Part shown: positions 44,168 through 53,534 of the stretch, in pieces | Numbering within the stretch: position 1 is the first letter of the stretch | Layout: each line of letters starts with the position of its first letter | Program-made: the position numbers and the translations under genes | Notes under the pieces: generated by a model | What the model was told of the DNA's origin: nothing | What the model saw: the letters and a program-made list of their open reading frames with translations, nothing else | Database searches by the model: none | Origin: Paenibacillus sp. RC67 | Lineage (GTDB): Bacteria; Bacillota; Bacilli; Paenibacillales; NBRC-103111 | NCBI RefSeq assembly: GCF_030020805.1 | Contig: NZ_CP125098.1 | Coordinates: 1,344,001 to 1,408,000, forward strand | Direction: 5' to 3' | Length of the DNA: 64,000 nt

Positions 44168-45274
44168 ATGGCACTGAAAATCGGAATAGTCGGAATGAAT
44201 GGAATTGGAATGCGGCATGCGGAATGCTATGCCTCTGATCCATTGGGTGAGGTTGTTGCAGTCTGTGACGTAGTCAAGGAAAGGGCCGATAAAGCGGCTG
44301 AGAAATATGGTGTCCGGGCTTACTACAGTCTGGAGGACATGCTGCAGCAGGAGCCGGAATTAGATATCGTCGATGTGACGACCGGTGGGATCGATAACGG
44401 AAGCTGGCATTTCGAGCCGGCTATGCAGGCTATTGCTGCCGGAAAGCATGTACTGATTGAGAAGCCGCTGGCGAACGATATTCGTGAAGGTAGAGAGCTG
44501 GTACGCTTCGCTGCCGAGAAGAAGGTGACGCTTGGCTGCAACCTGAATCATTATTTCTCCGCTCCTGCTGAACGGGCGAGACAGTATATGGACTCCGGAG
44601 ATATCGGCGAAACCGTCTACTGTCTGGCCAAAATGGGCTTCAACGGCGGGGAAGAGCTGTATTCGGCCCCGAAATCTCCCAAAGATAAAGGCCAACCTTA
44701 TTTTCATATGAAAGCGTTCTTAACTCATCCTTTCAGTGTTATGCGCTATTACTGCGGGGATATCACTCATATCCAGACGTTCTCCAATCAGGCGGGCTTC
44801 CGCAAAAGCGCCGGGGATATCACGGTATCTATCAACAGCATTCACGTGAAGTTCGCAAGCGGAGCTGCAGGTTATCTGCTTAGTCAAAGAGGGGATGCGA
44901 CCTATGGGCTTGGCGGCTGGTGGACAATGGAGGTCGGCGGTACGAAAGGAACCTTCTGCATTGAAAACTGCGTGGAAAAGGTATCCTACTGGCGCGCGCA
45001 AAAAGGCGTTCCGGCCATCGGATCCCATCCGCAGCCGGAGGTCACGTCATCCGGTGTAACGGAGTTTAACAGTACCTTCAATAATAGGCTACATGCCTTC
45101 CTTGAAGATATTACGAATGGTGTTCCTCGGGAGCATGTCCGTGCCTCCGGCCGGGATGCGCTGGCTGTGCTGGAATATACGTATGCGGTGATGGAGTCGT
45201 ATGAACAAGGCGGCGCAGTCGTCCGGCCTCATCCGCTGCCGGCCTTCCACGGTGATCCGCTGACCATGAAATAA
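44168..45274 (+). CDS. Gfo/Idh/MocA family oxidoreductase (1)
   Basis: A 368-residue NAD(P)-dependent dehydrogenase. The Rossmann start is IGIVGMNGIGMRHAECY, and the EKP motif (catalytic Lys) is in VLIEKPLAND near residue 97. The C-terminal domain contains AFLTHPFSVMRYYCG and ends with NNRLHAFLEDI and DALAVLEYTYAVMES. GGAGGGG upstream of ATG 44168 is preferred to a TTG at 44126. The family oxidises or reduces sugars, inositols and their derivatives. It sits between two sulfatase-fold genes. Confidence 0.88.
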   Translation: MALKIGIVGMNGIGMRHAECYASDPLGEVVAVCDVVKERADKAAEKYGVRAYYSLEDMLQQEPELDIVDVTTGGIDNGSWHFEPAMQAIAAGKHVLIEKPLANDIREGRELVRFAAEKKVTLGCNLNHYFSAPAERARQYMDSGDIGETVYCLAKMGFNGGEELYSAPKSPKDKGQPYFHMKAFLTHPFSVMRYYCGDITHIQTFSNQAGFRKSAGDITVSINSIHVKFASGAAGYLLSQRGDATYGLGGWWTMEVGGTKGTFCIENCVEKVSYWRAQKGVPAIGSHPQPEVTSSGVTEFNSTFNNRLHAFLEDITNGVPREHVRASGRDALAVLEYTYAVMESYEQGGAVVRPHPLPAFHGDPLTMK

Positions 45275-45374
45275 GGTGTACTGTCATTCGGAATCAATAT
45301 GAATATGGGCAATGGTTAAACCGTATTTCATTCCAAAATTCATATATGGATAAAAAAGGGAGCGTGTGATCGAT

Positions 45375-46181
45375 ATGATAAAGCTAGGCGTCAATTCGGT
45401 ATTGTTTAAAGAGTTTACTTTTGCTGATGCAGCACGGCACATTGCGCTTAGCGGTTATGACGGCGTAGAAATTTCGGCCATCCAAGGGATGTGCGAGCAT
45501 CTGGATCTGACCCGCTGGAAGGATCAAGCCGCAGAGCTGCGTTCTATCGTTCAAGATAATGGATTAAGCTTTCTGTCGATGGAATTCGGCAGCGTGAAGG
45601 AAGAGCAGAGACTGCTGACAGCATTCGAAGCTGCGGCGGAAATCGGTATCTCTATCGTCAATATTGGTCCCGGGGGCAAAACGGGTGTCGAAGAAGATGT
45701 GCAGCGCTCGATAGACCAGCTCCAGCGGATGTCGGAGAAGGCAGCTGCGCTGGGGGTCACATTGTGCGTGAAGGCACATATCGGTCAGGCAATTCATGAT
45801 ACGCCAACTACGCTGAGAGCGATGTCCGAAGTATCTTCCTCGGCATTCGGCATTGATATGGACCCGAGCCATATTTACCGCGCGAATGAAAATCCGGAGG
45901 ATGCGCTGCCGGCTGTGATCAGCAAGGTGAAGCACGTGCATATTCGGGATTGCCGAGGACGCGAGCAGGGTCCGGGACCTATCGAGCTGCAGGCGTGCGG
46001 ACGCGGAGACATTAACCTGTTCGCCTACTGCAAGGCAATGGTTGACAATCAATACGACGGTCCGGTAGTCCTGGAAGTGATAGGAGCCAAGCCGGAGCAT
46101 TCGTTGGCACAGGTCTCTATCATTGCGGCGGAAACCTACGGCTATCTCAATGCTTGTCTTAAGCAGCTGGGCGCCCGATAA
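45375..46181 (+). CDS. Sugar phosphate isomerase/epimerase, TIM-barrel
   Basis: A 268-residue AP-endonuclease-2-type TIM barrel, starting MIKLGVNSVLFKEFTFADAA. Likely metal-binding segments are SMEFGS (Glu), FGIDMDPSHIYR (Asp/His), KHVHIRDC and VVLEVIGAK (Glu). This family includes inosose isomerases and hydroxypyruvate isomerase. ATG 45375 lies 12 bases after GGGAG; a GTG at 45366 is an alternative. With the Gfo/Idh genes it probably forms an oxidise-then-isomerise route for the imported sugar or polyol. Confidence 0.82.
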   Translation: MIKLGVNSVLFKEFTFADAARHIALSGYDGVEISAIQGMCEHLDLTRWKDQAAELRSIVQDNGLSFLSMEFGSVKEEQRLLTAFEAAAEIGISIVNIGPGGKTGVEEDVQRSIDQLQRMSEKAAALGVTLCVKAHIGQAIHDTPTTLRAMSEVSSSAFGIDMDPSHIYRANENPEDALPAVISKVKHVHIRDCRGREQGPGPIELQACGRGDINLFAYCKAMVDNQYDGPVVLEVIGAKPEHSLAQVSIIAAETYGYLNACLKQLGAR

Positions 46182-46232
46182 TTACAGGCCCCCTTAACCC
46201 AATCTCAACGGATTTGAAGGAGCGTGCAAATC

Positions 46233-47621
46233 ATGTCTATATCCCCCAAAAAGCCGAATTTGATCCTTCTCGGCATCGATAGTCTGAGAAGAGATAGAAT
46301 GAGTACTTATGGTTATTCCCGATTAACGACACCGCATCTCGATAAGCTTGCGGGCGAAGGGGTCTTGTTCGAGCAGCACTTCAGCCCGAGCATTCCTACG
46401 ACACCGGCGTATGCGGCTATGCTTACCGGCCGGGACTGCTTCGGCACCGACGTGGTCGCCCTCCGTCATAAGGGGCCGCTGGAAGGCCGGACGTTGGCCG
46501 AAGTGCTTAGCGAGCAAGGCTACAACACGACCTGCGTGGGCTTTACGGGCAATCCATCCTCACGCGGATTCGATAAGTATTTGGACTATGAGGCATGGAT
46601 GCCTGATGAAACGGGCCGATGCCCGAAAGCGGACAATTTGAACGCGGTAGCCATCCCTGAACTGAATCGTCTGGCGCAGGACGACAAGCCATTCTTCCTG
46701 TTCCTCCGGCATATGGACCCTCACTCCCCTTATTTGCCGCCGCAGCCGTATGAACGAATTTTTTATGGAGGCGATGAGCGTGACCCGGACAATCATTCCA
46801 TGGAGCCGGTGTATGATTTCAAGCCGTTTGCGGATTTCTTGAAGTCTTGGATTCCGGAAGGGGTGACGGACCATGAATATGTGAGTGCTCAATACGATGG
46901 AGCCGTCGCCTATATGGATGCCAGCATTCAGAACATCCTTCAGGCTGTCGATGCTTTAGGCCTGACCGAGGAAACGCTGATCGTTGTCACCTCCGACCAT
47001 GGAGAGACTTTATACGAGCATGATTGCTACTTTGACCATCATGGACTGTATGATTGTACGTTGGTCGTGCCTCTGATTATCAAATATCCCGGGAAGGTGC
47101 CTGCCGGAAAGCGAGTTGCTGAGGTCAGCGTAATTCAAGATATTATGCCGACGATTCTGGAGCTGCTGGACATTGATGAACCATTGGAAGCGGATGGTCA
47201 AAGCCTGCTGCCTTTCATCAGCGGTCAACCTGAGCGCAGAATCAGCGAGCTGTACATTACGGAATGCACATGGATGCGCAAGCACGGCTGGCGTACCCCT
47301 CATTGGAAGCTCATTCGCGCGCTGGAGCCGGACTTTCACTTTAAGCCGGAGGTCGAGCTGTACAATTTGATTGAAGACCCGTCAGAAAATCATAATGTGG
47401 CAGAGCAGGAGCCGGAAATCGTAGAGCTGCTGACCGCAAGGATGGAGGCGCATATTGCGCGCCGTGAGGAGGAGACCGGCCGCACGAATCCTATGTACAC
47501 GAACCTAGCGTGGCACGGCAAAGGGGACGCTCCGTTCACCTCCTCCCAGCAAGCCTACGACACGCTGCATATAGGCAGCTCGCTTACGGCCCGCTCGCTT
47601 CAGGCGAACAAGAGGAAGTAG
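46233..47621 (+). CDS. Sulfatase-fold hydrolase with Thr at the formylglycine position (2)
   Basis: A 462-residue cytosolic protein related to the hydrolase at 42505. Metal-binding segments are LLGIDSLRRD and TSDHGETLYEHD. The signature region reads TTPAYAAMLTG, so Thr56 takes the formylglycine Cys place and Tyr60 the Arg place. The sulfatase Lys is again replaced by His in YFDHHGLYD. The C-terminal half has WRTPHWKLIRAL and VELYNLIEDPSENHNVA, as in sulfatases. AAGGAG selects ATG 46233. The substrate is probably a sugar ester; phosphate rather than sulfate is possible. Confidence 0.85.
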   Translation: MSISPKKPNLILLGIDSLRRDRMSTYGYSRLTTPHLDKLAGEGVLFEQHFSPSIPTTPAYAAMLTGRDCFGTDVVALRHKGPLEGRTLAEVLSEQGYNTTCVGFTGNPSSRGFDKYLDYEAWMPDETGRCPKADNLNAVAIPELNRLAQDDKPFFLFLRHMDPHSPYLPPQPYERIFYGGDERDPDNHSMEPVYDFKPFADFLKSWIPEGVTDHEYVSAQYDGAVAYMDASIQNILQAVDALGLTEETLIVVTSDHGETLYEHDCYFDHHGLYDCTLVVPLIIKYPGKVPAGKRVAEVSVIQDIMPTILELLDIDEPLEADGQSLLPFISGQPERRISELYITECTWMRKHGWRTPHWKLIRALEPDFHFKPEVELYNLIEDPSENHNVAEQEPEIVELLTARMEAHIARREEETGRTNPMYTNLAWHGKGDAPFTSSQQAYDTLHIGSSLTARSLQANKRK

Positions 47622-47651
47622 ATCTGAGAAACCGTATAGGAGGCAGCCGCA

Positions 47652-48656
47652 ATGATACGAATTGCTGTAGTCGGGGTCAATAATATCGGCAAGATTCACT
47701 GCCGTTATTACCATCAGCATCCGGATACCGAGCTTGTCGCGGTTTGCGACATCATGGAAGACAGGGCGCGGGAAGCTGCATTCGCTTATGGCGTAAAAGC
47801 TTATACCGATCTCCGACGTATGCTCGAGATCGAGGAGATCGATATGGTCTGCGTAGCGACCGGAGGAGAAGAGAAGGGCAGCCATCACTATGAACCGGTG
47901 ATGGTTGCGATCGAAGCGGGCAAGGATGTGCTTGTCGAGAAGCCCATCTCGAACAACATTGAGGAAGCCCGCGCGATGGTGAGGGCAGCGGCCGACAAGG
48001 GCGTTCGCTTCGGCTGCAACCTGAACCATCGCTTCACACCGGCAGCCGCCAAAGGGAAAGAATGGATCGGGCGCCAAATGCTCGGCATGCCCTTATTCTT
48101 GAACATGCGGCTCACGATCGATAACAAGGCGGATTTCACCGAGTGGTTCCATATGAGGGCGCTGCATCCGCATTCTATCGATGTGATGCGGTACTTTTTC
48201 GGGGATGTGAAACGGGTACAGTCCTTTATGACCAAAGCTCCGGGACGTGTGACCTGGTCGACGGCCAGCGTGAATATGGAGTTTGCTAACGGTGCGGTCG
48301 GCCATTTGACGGGGAGCTACGATATGTCCATGCTGCACCCGATTGAATGGTGCGAGGCAGCAGGAACCGAAGGCAGGTTCGTCATCGACAACGTATATGA
48401 AAGCATCGTCTATTATCCGCGTCAAAGCAGCGAAAAGCTGGTGATGCAAAACTCGATCATGAGGGGAATGCAGGGTTTCAACGATACGTTCGGCAACCGG
48501 ATTAACCGGTTCATCGAGCAGCTGAAGGAGCAGGCTTCTCCGGAAGATATCGAAGGCTCGGGTGCCGAAGCTCTGGCAGCGCAGGAAATTATAGAGGCGG
48601 CGATCCGCTCCCATCAATCGGGAGGAGCTGTAGTTGAGGTGCCCGCTCTAGGGTAA
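47652..48656 (+). CDS. Gfo/Idh/MocA family oxidoreductase (2)
   Basis: A 334-residue NAD(P)-dependent dehydrogenase. The Rossmann start is IAVVGVNNIGKIHCRYY, and the EKP motif appears as VLVEKPISNN near residue 100. Substrate-domain segments include ALHPHSIDVMRYFFG and FANGAVGHLTGSY. It is paralogous to the gene at 44168. AGGAGG precedes the ATG. Two permease genes follow immediately, so it is in the same transcript as the third importer. Confidence 0.88.
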   Translation: MIRIAVVGVNNIGKIHCRYYHQHPDTELVAVCDIMEDRAREAAFAYGVKAYTDLRRMLEIEEIDMVCVATGGEEKGSHHYEPVMVAIEAGKDVLVEKPISNNIEEARAMVRAAADKGVRFGCNLNHRFTPAAAKGKEWIGRQMLGMPLFLNMRLTIDNKADFTEWFHMRALHPHSIDVMRYFFGDVKRVQSFMTKAPGRVTWSTASVNMEFANGAVGHLTGSYDMSMLHPIEWCEAAGTEGRFVIDNVYESIVYYPRQSSEKLVMQNSIMRGMQGFNDTFGNRINRFIEQLKEQASPEDIEGSGAEALAAQEIIEAAIRSHQSGGAVVEVPALG

Positions 48657-48669
48657 GGAGGTTGGACGA

Positions 48670-49611
48670 ATGGCAAACCGGATGCCTATCATGGATCATC
48701 CCGCGAAGACCCGTCCAGGGGGCTTCAGAACAGGGCGGCTTAGGAAGCATATGAAAGCCTATTTATTCCTGGCTCCTATTCTGGTTTCGATCGGGCTGTT
48801 CAAATATACGCCGTTCGTCCATGCTTTCCTTCAATCGTTCTACGAATGGAACGGCGCTAATGTGAACCGGTTTATAGGCTGGGATAATTTCAACCGATTG
48901 TTCCATGATCCTACTTTTTACGTCTCGCTGCAAAACATCGTATTGTTCACCGGAAGCTTTCTCTTCATACAGCTGACGTTTCCGCTGCTCGCTGCCATCG
49001 GTGTATTCCGCATCAAGCAAGCGGGCGCGCGGTCTCTTTACAAATTCATGTTTGTGCTGCCAATGGTGGTGCCGCAGATTATCGTCTTTTTATTATGGAA
49101 ATGGATTTATGTAAGCGACGGTTTATTGGACCGTCTTCTTGATGCAGTTGGTCTCGGGCAGCTGATTCACGCTTGGCTCGGAGAGAGCGGGACGGCACTG
49201 TGGTCCATTGTGTTTATCGGCTTCCCTTGGGTATCCGGCATCTTTTTCCTGATTTATCTGGCGGGGCTCATCGCGATTCCTACGGAGTTGTTTGAAGTGG
49301 GCAGCATGGATGGGATGAACGGCTGGCGGCGGTTATGGCATATCGAGCTTCCTCTGGTTCGCAATCAGATCCGAGTGGTACTTATTCTTGCGTTCATTCA
49401 GCAGTTTCAAAGCTTTGAGAATGTGCTCGTCTTGACCAACGGCGGGCCGGGGTTCTCCACGTTGACCCCTGCGCTGTATTTGTACAAAAAAGGCTTTGAG
49501 TATAACGAGCTCGGCTATGCATCCGCCGTTGGAGTTGTCGTCTTTGTCATTTTGCTGGGATGCACTCTCGCGGCAAACCGTTTTATCAAGCCGGCAGATC
49601 AGACCGAATAG
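48670..49611 (+). CDS. Carbohydrate ABC transporter permease (MalF-like)
   Basis: A 313-residue CUT1 permease with a basic N-terminal extension and six membrane segments. The EAA loop is ELFEVGSMDGMNGWRRLWHI, and the VLTNGGPGFSTLTPALY segment follows. AAGGAGG precedes the ATG. It is paired with the permease at 49623 and the binding protein at 50473. Confidence 0.9.
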   Translation: MANRMPIMDHPAKTRPGGFRTGRLRKHMKAYLFLAPILVSIGLFKYTPFVHAFLQSFYEWNGANVNRFIGWDNFNRLFHDPTFYVSLQNIVLFTGSFLFIQLTFPLLAAIGVFRIKQAGARSLYKFMFVLPMVVPQIIVFLLWKWIYVSDGLLDRLLDAVGLGQLIHAWLGESGTALWSIVFIGFPWVSGIFFLIYLAGLIAIPTELFEVGSMDGMNGWRRLWHIELPLVRNQIRVVLILAFIQQFQSFENVLVLTNGGPGFSTLTPALYLYKKGFEYNELGYASAVGVVVFVILLGCTLAANRFIKPADQTE

Positions 49612-49622
49612 GGGGATGAACC

Positions 49623-50438
49623 ATGAGAAGGCTAGGTGCTGCAGCGAACTACTCGGTTCTGACACTGCTGCTGCTTTTGACGCTCGTTCCGTTTTATATG
49701 CTGGTCATCTCTTCACTGAAATACCGCGATCAGATGATCCATCAATTCTGGTCTCCGTCATTCCCGCTGCACTTGAACAATTACGCTCAAGCGTTCGTTC
49801 AGCTGTGGCCCTTTTTATGGAATTCGCTTCTGATTACTTCGGGCATCATTATCTGCGTTCTGGTCAATTCGACTTTGGCGGGGTATGCGTTCGCCCGGTT
49901 TTCTTTTTTTGGCAAGAGCGTGCTGTACTACTTGATTATTATGCTGATGATGGTGCCTTCCTTTCTCATCCTGATCCCTCAGTTTATCCTGTTCAAAAAT
50001 CTGGGTCTGATCAACACGTATTGGGCGCAAATCTTCGGTCCGATGGCTGGGGCTTCCGCTATGGCGACGATGCTGATCCGAACGTTTTTTGAAGGGTTAT
50101 CGAGCAGTGTGCTCGAAGTGGCTGAGGTGGACGGGGCTGGGGATATGAGGATTTTTGGGCAAATCGCGCTTCCCTTGTCGATACCGATTGTATCCACTGT
50201 AGCTGTTATCAACGCGCTGCTCGGCTGGAACAATTATGTCTGGCCTCTGGTCGTAACCTCGGGGGACAAAGTCAAACCGATTATTTTAGCACTCGGAAGT
50301 GTTCACGGTCCGATGGATCAAGTGCAGGGTATGCAGTTTGCAGGGTATATTATAGCGTCGGTTCCCTTGCTGCTGCTATTTCTGTTTGCCACGAGGACGT
50401 TCGTATCCGGTATTACGGCAGGTGCAGTGAAAGGGTAG
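49623..50438 (+). CDS. Carbohydrate ABC transporter permease (MalG-like)
   Basis: A 271-residue CUT1 permease with six membrane segments. The EAA loop is SVLEVAEVDGAGDMRIFGQI, and the C-terminus is FVSGITAGAVKG. AGGGGGATGAACC precedes the ATG. Here the binding-protein gene follows the permeases, the reverse of the other two importers in the window. Confidence 0.9.
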   Translation: MRRLGAAANYSVLTLLLLLTLVPFYMLVISSLKYRDQMIHQFWSPSFPLHLNNYAQAFVQLWPFLWNSLLITSGIIICVLVNSTLAGYAFARFSFFGKSVLYYLIIMLMMVPSFLILIPQFILFKNLGLINTYWAQIFGPMAGASAMATMLIRTFFEGLSSSVLEVAEVDGAGDMRIFGQIALPLSIPIVSTVAVINALLGWNNYVWPLVVTSGDKVKPIILALGSVHGPMDQVQGMQFAGYIIASVPLLLLFLFATRTFVSGITAGAVKG

Positions 50439-50472
50439 CTCCTGATAAGTTTGATCTAATGAGGTGATGACT

Positions 50473-51937
50473 ATGAATGCTCGCAAAAGGTGGACGATTC
50501 CACTCATTGCCATGAGCTCCAGCATGCTGCTGCTTAATGCCTGTACGGCTACCGATACGGCGGCTCCCGGAGGCGGGGCTCCAAGTGGTGGCGGCAAGAC
50601 AATCGATTTGAACGTGATGGTTATGCTGGAGAGCGACGGGGATGAAGCGGAGCGCAAATCATGGGAAAGCATTGCAAAGACTTACACGGACTCGCATCCC
50701 GGGGTGAAAGTGAACCTGCAAATGCAAAGCTTTGCCGGAGTGGAGCAGCACCGGACTTGGGTGACGACCCAGTTGATCGGTAAGACAGCCCCGGATATTT
50801 TCACAACCCGCTATATTTGGGATCAAGAAGATTTGAAAAAAGGGCTGTTGGTCGATCTGACGCCTTATTACAAGCAGAAAACGGCCTATTCCGGGGATCA
50901 GACCTGGGAGAAGCTGTTCCCTCCAACGATCCTTCAGCAGCTGATCGGGGACGATAAAACATATGCAAGCGTTCCGAATTATGTCAACTCGGTTCGCGTT
51001 TTGTACAACAAGGATTTATTTGCCCAGGCAGGCATTACGAATGTGCCGAAGACTTGGAACGAGTTCCTCGATGCGCAGGAGAAGCTTCTGAAGATCAATG
51101 TCGTGCCTTTCGCATTCCCTAACTCCAAGCCGGGCGACTATAACTACAACTGGACGATCCGCATCTTGACGGAGGAGCTGTTGGCCGGCTCGTACGATAA
51201 GCTGGATATAGACAAAAGCGGCTTTATCGAAGTGAATGAATACGTGAGAGGTGTAGATCAGGGCATCATCGATATTGAAAAAGCTCCGTTCAAGGATGTC
51301 TTCCCCATCGTCAAAAATTGGAGCAAATATTGGCCCAAAGGGTATAACGGGCTGGATTTTGAAACGGCGGGAGATCTGTTCCTGCGCGGCAAAGCCGCTA
51401 TGGTCATGCGGACGTCGGGACAGAGCAAGGCTCTATTCGAGACGAGCGCACGCAAATTCGAGATGGCGGCTTTTCCGTTGCCGTATTTGACCAAGGAGAA
51501 TCATCCGAATGCCATAGGCAAGCTGATGGAGATCGGGGGGCGTGCCTGCGGGGAATATGGCGATTCCCAAAACCATTGCTCCGGAAAAAATGGAGGCTGC
51601 CGTCGATTTTCTCGCCTATACGACCTCCCCGAAGGTGCAGGGACTGCTGGCGGAAAGCTTGTACCGCACGCCGGTCATTGCCAATGCCGCACTTCCGGAT
51701 AAGCTGAAGGGCTTCCAGTTTGTCGGCGAGCGGATGCAGCTCAACATTTATGCCGGCGAGGTGGATAAGAACGTAACGGAATATAATCAGAAGCTGGGCC
51801 AGCTGTATCTGGAGGGATCGAGTACCCTGGATAAATATTTGGGCGAGCTGAAGAAGCTGATGGTGGACGGAGCCAAGAAGAAGATGAACGATAACAACTG
51901 GACCAAAGAAAATAATTACGGGATCAAAGTGCCATGA
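50473..51937 (+). pseudogene. ABC transporter substrate-binding lipoprotein, frameshifted
   Basis: The signal peptide ends at LLNAC (lipobox), followed by a Gly/Pro linker. The family pattern is intact: IGKTAPDIFTTRYIW, SVRVLYNKDLFAQAGITNV and RGKAAMVMRTSGQSK. After KLMEIGG the frame goes wrong and stops at 51702. The next frame continues PAGNMAIPKTIAPEKMEAAV and runs to TGA 51935-51937, overlapping the sulfatase ATG. The span is 3n+1, so one extra G in the six-G run at 51535-51540 explains it. Corrected, it would be 487 residues. GAGGTG sets the start at 50473. It is either a real lesion or a base-call error. Confidence 0.87.
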
Positions 51938-53331
51938 AGATGCCCAACCTGTTAGTGATTATGCTGGATCAGCTGCGCTTCGACTGCGTGGGACACCATG
52001 GCTCACGCCTTATTAAGACACCGAATATCGATCGGCTTGCTTCGGAAGGAATCCGGTTCGAGAAGGCATTTACACCCATTCCTACTTGCTGTCCTGCCAG
52101 GCAGGCGTATATCAACGGCAGGAGGCCGGAAACGTTCGGTGCGCTGTGGAACTTCAAAAACGGCCTGCCCGTTCCCGCGCTTGCCCCAACGGAGTACGCA
52201 TGGCCACGGGAGCTTAAGCAGCGGTCCTATCGAAATGTGTTATTAGGCAAATGGGATGTTCATCCTGAGCACACCCCTCTGGATTATGGCTATGATACCT
52301 TCGTCAGCTTCGCTTCTTACAAAAAGATGGTGGAGGAGAAGTACCCTGAAGTGCAGTTTCACGCAGGATATGCCGGAGAGCGAAATCCGATTCCGGTGGA
52401 GGATTCCCAGACGCACTGGCTATCGGCTCAAGCGTGTCATCACTTGAAGGAGCTGACCTCGGGAGAGACGGAATCTCCCTGGTATATGCAGCTGAACTTT
52501 ACGGAGCCGCATCTTCCCTGCCGGCCGTCGGAGCCATTTGCTTCTATGTATGCGCCTGAAGCCATTCCTCAGTGGGGAGGCTTCAAGGAGACGTTCCACA
52601 ACAAGCCGTACATTCAAAAACAGCAGCTGCTTAGCTGGCAGGTGGACGCTTTTACATGGGAGGACTGGGCGCCGATCGTTGCCAGGTATTACGGCGTTAT
52701 CAGCCAAGCGGACGATGCTATCGGCCAAGTGCTTCAGACACTGGAGGAATCGGGCGCGGCCGAGGATACTATCGTCGTGTTCACAGCAGATCACGGGGAC
52801 ATGTGCGGCTCCCATCGGATGATGGATAAGCATTATATTTTATATGACGATGTCGTCAAGGTTCCGTGCATTGTGAGATATCCTCGGATCATACAGCAAG
52901 GCGGAGCCCAGTGTGACTCCTTCGTAAGCAATCTGCTGGATTTACCGCCGACTCTATTGGAGCTGCTGGACATTCCGGTTCCTTCCTTTTTCCATGGACG
53001 CTCGCTTGTCCCTTTATTCAAAGGAGAGGAGGTTCCAGATTGGAGGGAGGACATTGTCTCCACTTATAACGGGCAGCAGTTCGGACTGTATACCCAAAGA
53101 ATGCTGCGTACAAAGCGATGGAAGTACATCTGGAACACGACGGATGTGGATGAGCTGTATGACCTGGAGCAGGACCCCTATGAATTGACGAACCGGATTG
53201 ATGATCCGGACTGCAAGGAGCTGTTGATCCAATATAGGGCTAGGTTGTATGAGGGCTTGATAGCGGAAGGCGACGGGCTGGTACAAAATGAGTGGATGCG
53301 GAACCAGCTGCTGCATAATGCCATAGTGTGA
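51934..53331 (+). CDS. Sulfatase, Cys-type (formylglycine-dependent)
   Basis: A 465-residue type I sulfatase without signal peptide. Metal ligands are in VIMLDQLRFD and FTADHGDMCGSH. The signature CCPARQAYINGR has Cys52, Pro54 and Arg56, so the Cys can be converted to formylglycine. The catalytic Lys is kept in MDKHYILYDD. The ATG overlaps the stop of the binding-protein gene. It likely desulfates an imported sugar in the cytosol. It is the last gene of the cluster, with a terminator after it. A maturation enzyme is not in the window. Confidence 0.9.
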   Translation: MKMPNLLVIMLDQLRFDCVGHHGSRLIKTPNIDRLASEGIRFEKAFTPIPTCCPARQAYINGRRPETFGALWNFKNGLPVPALAPTEYAWPRELKQRSYRNVLLGKWDVHPEHTPLDYGYDTFVSFASYKKMVEEKYPEVQFHAGYAGERNPIPVEDSQTHWLSAQACHHLKELTSGETESPWYMQLNFTEPHLPCRPSEPFASMYAPEAIPQWGGFKETFHNKPYIQKQQLLSWQVDAFTWEDWAPIVARYYGVISQADDAIGQVLQTLEESGAAEDTIVVFTADHGDMCGSHRMMDKHYILYDDVVKVPCIVRYPRIIQQGGAQCDSFVSNLLDLPPTLLELLDIPVPSFFHGRSLVPLFKGEEVPDWREDIVSTYNGQQFGLYTQRMLRTKRWKYIWNTTDVDELYDLEQDPYELTNRIDDPDCKELLIQYRARLYEGLIAEGDGLVQNEWMRNQLLHNAIV

Positions 53332-53347
53332 TGCTGGTAAATCAAGG

Positions 53348-53369
53348 CCCGTGCTTAGCACGGGTTTTT
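53348..53369 (+). terminator. Terminator of the large catabolic cluster
   Basis: CCCGTGC-TTA-GCACGGG followed by TTTTT, 17 bases after the sulfatase stop. Confidence 0.9.
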
Positions 53370-53534
53370 CATTTTAAGCTTCCCTGAATGCTATAAATGA
53401 TAGGTTAGCAATTCGGCATGTAAATCCGATCCTGAAGATATTGATTGGATGACATATCCAATATATGGTTATATAATGAGAACGAGTGTTTCTGTTTGTT
53501 AGAAGTGTAAAAAGAGTTTAGGAGGTTCTTTTTT

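Noticed and set aside
51542..51937. Independent 131-residue gene after the binding protein
   Set aside because: Its sequence is the missing C-terminus of the binding protein in another frame; a single-base shift explains it better than a separate gene.
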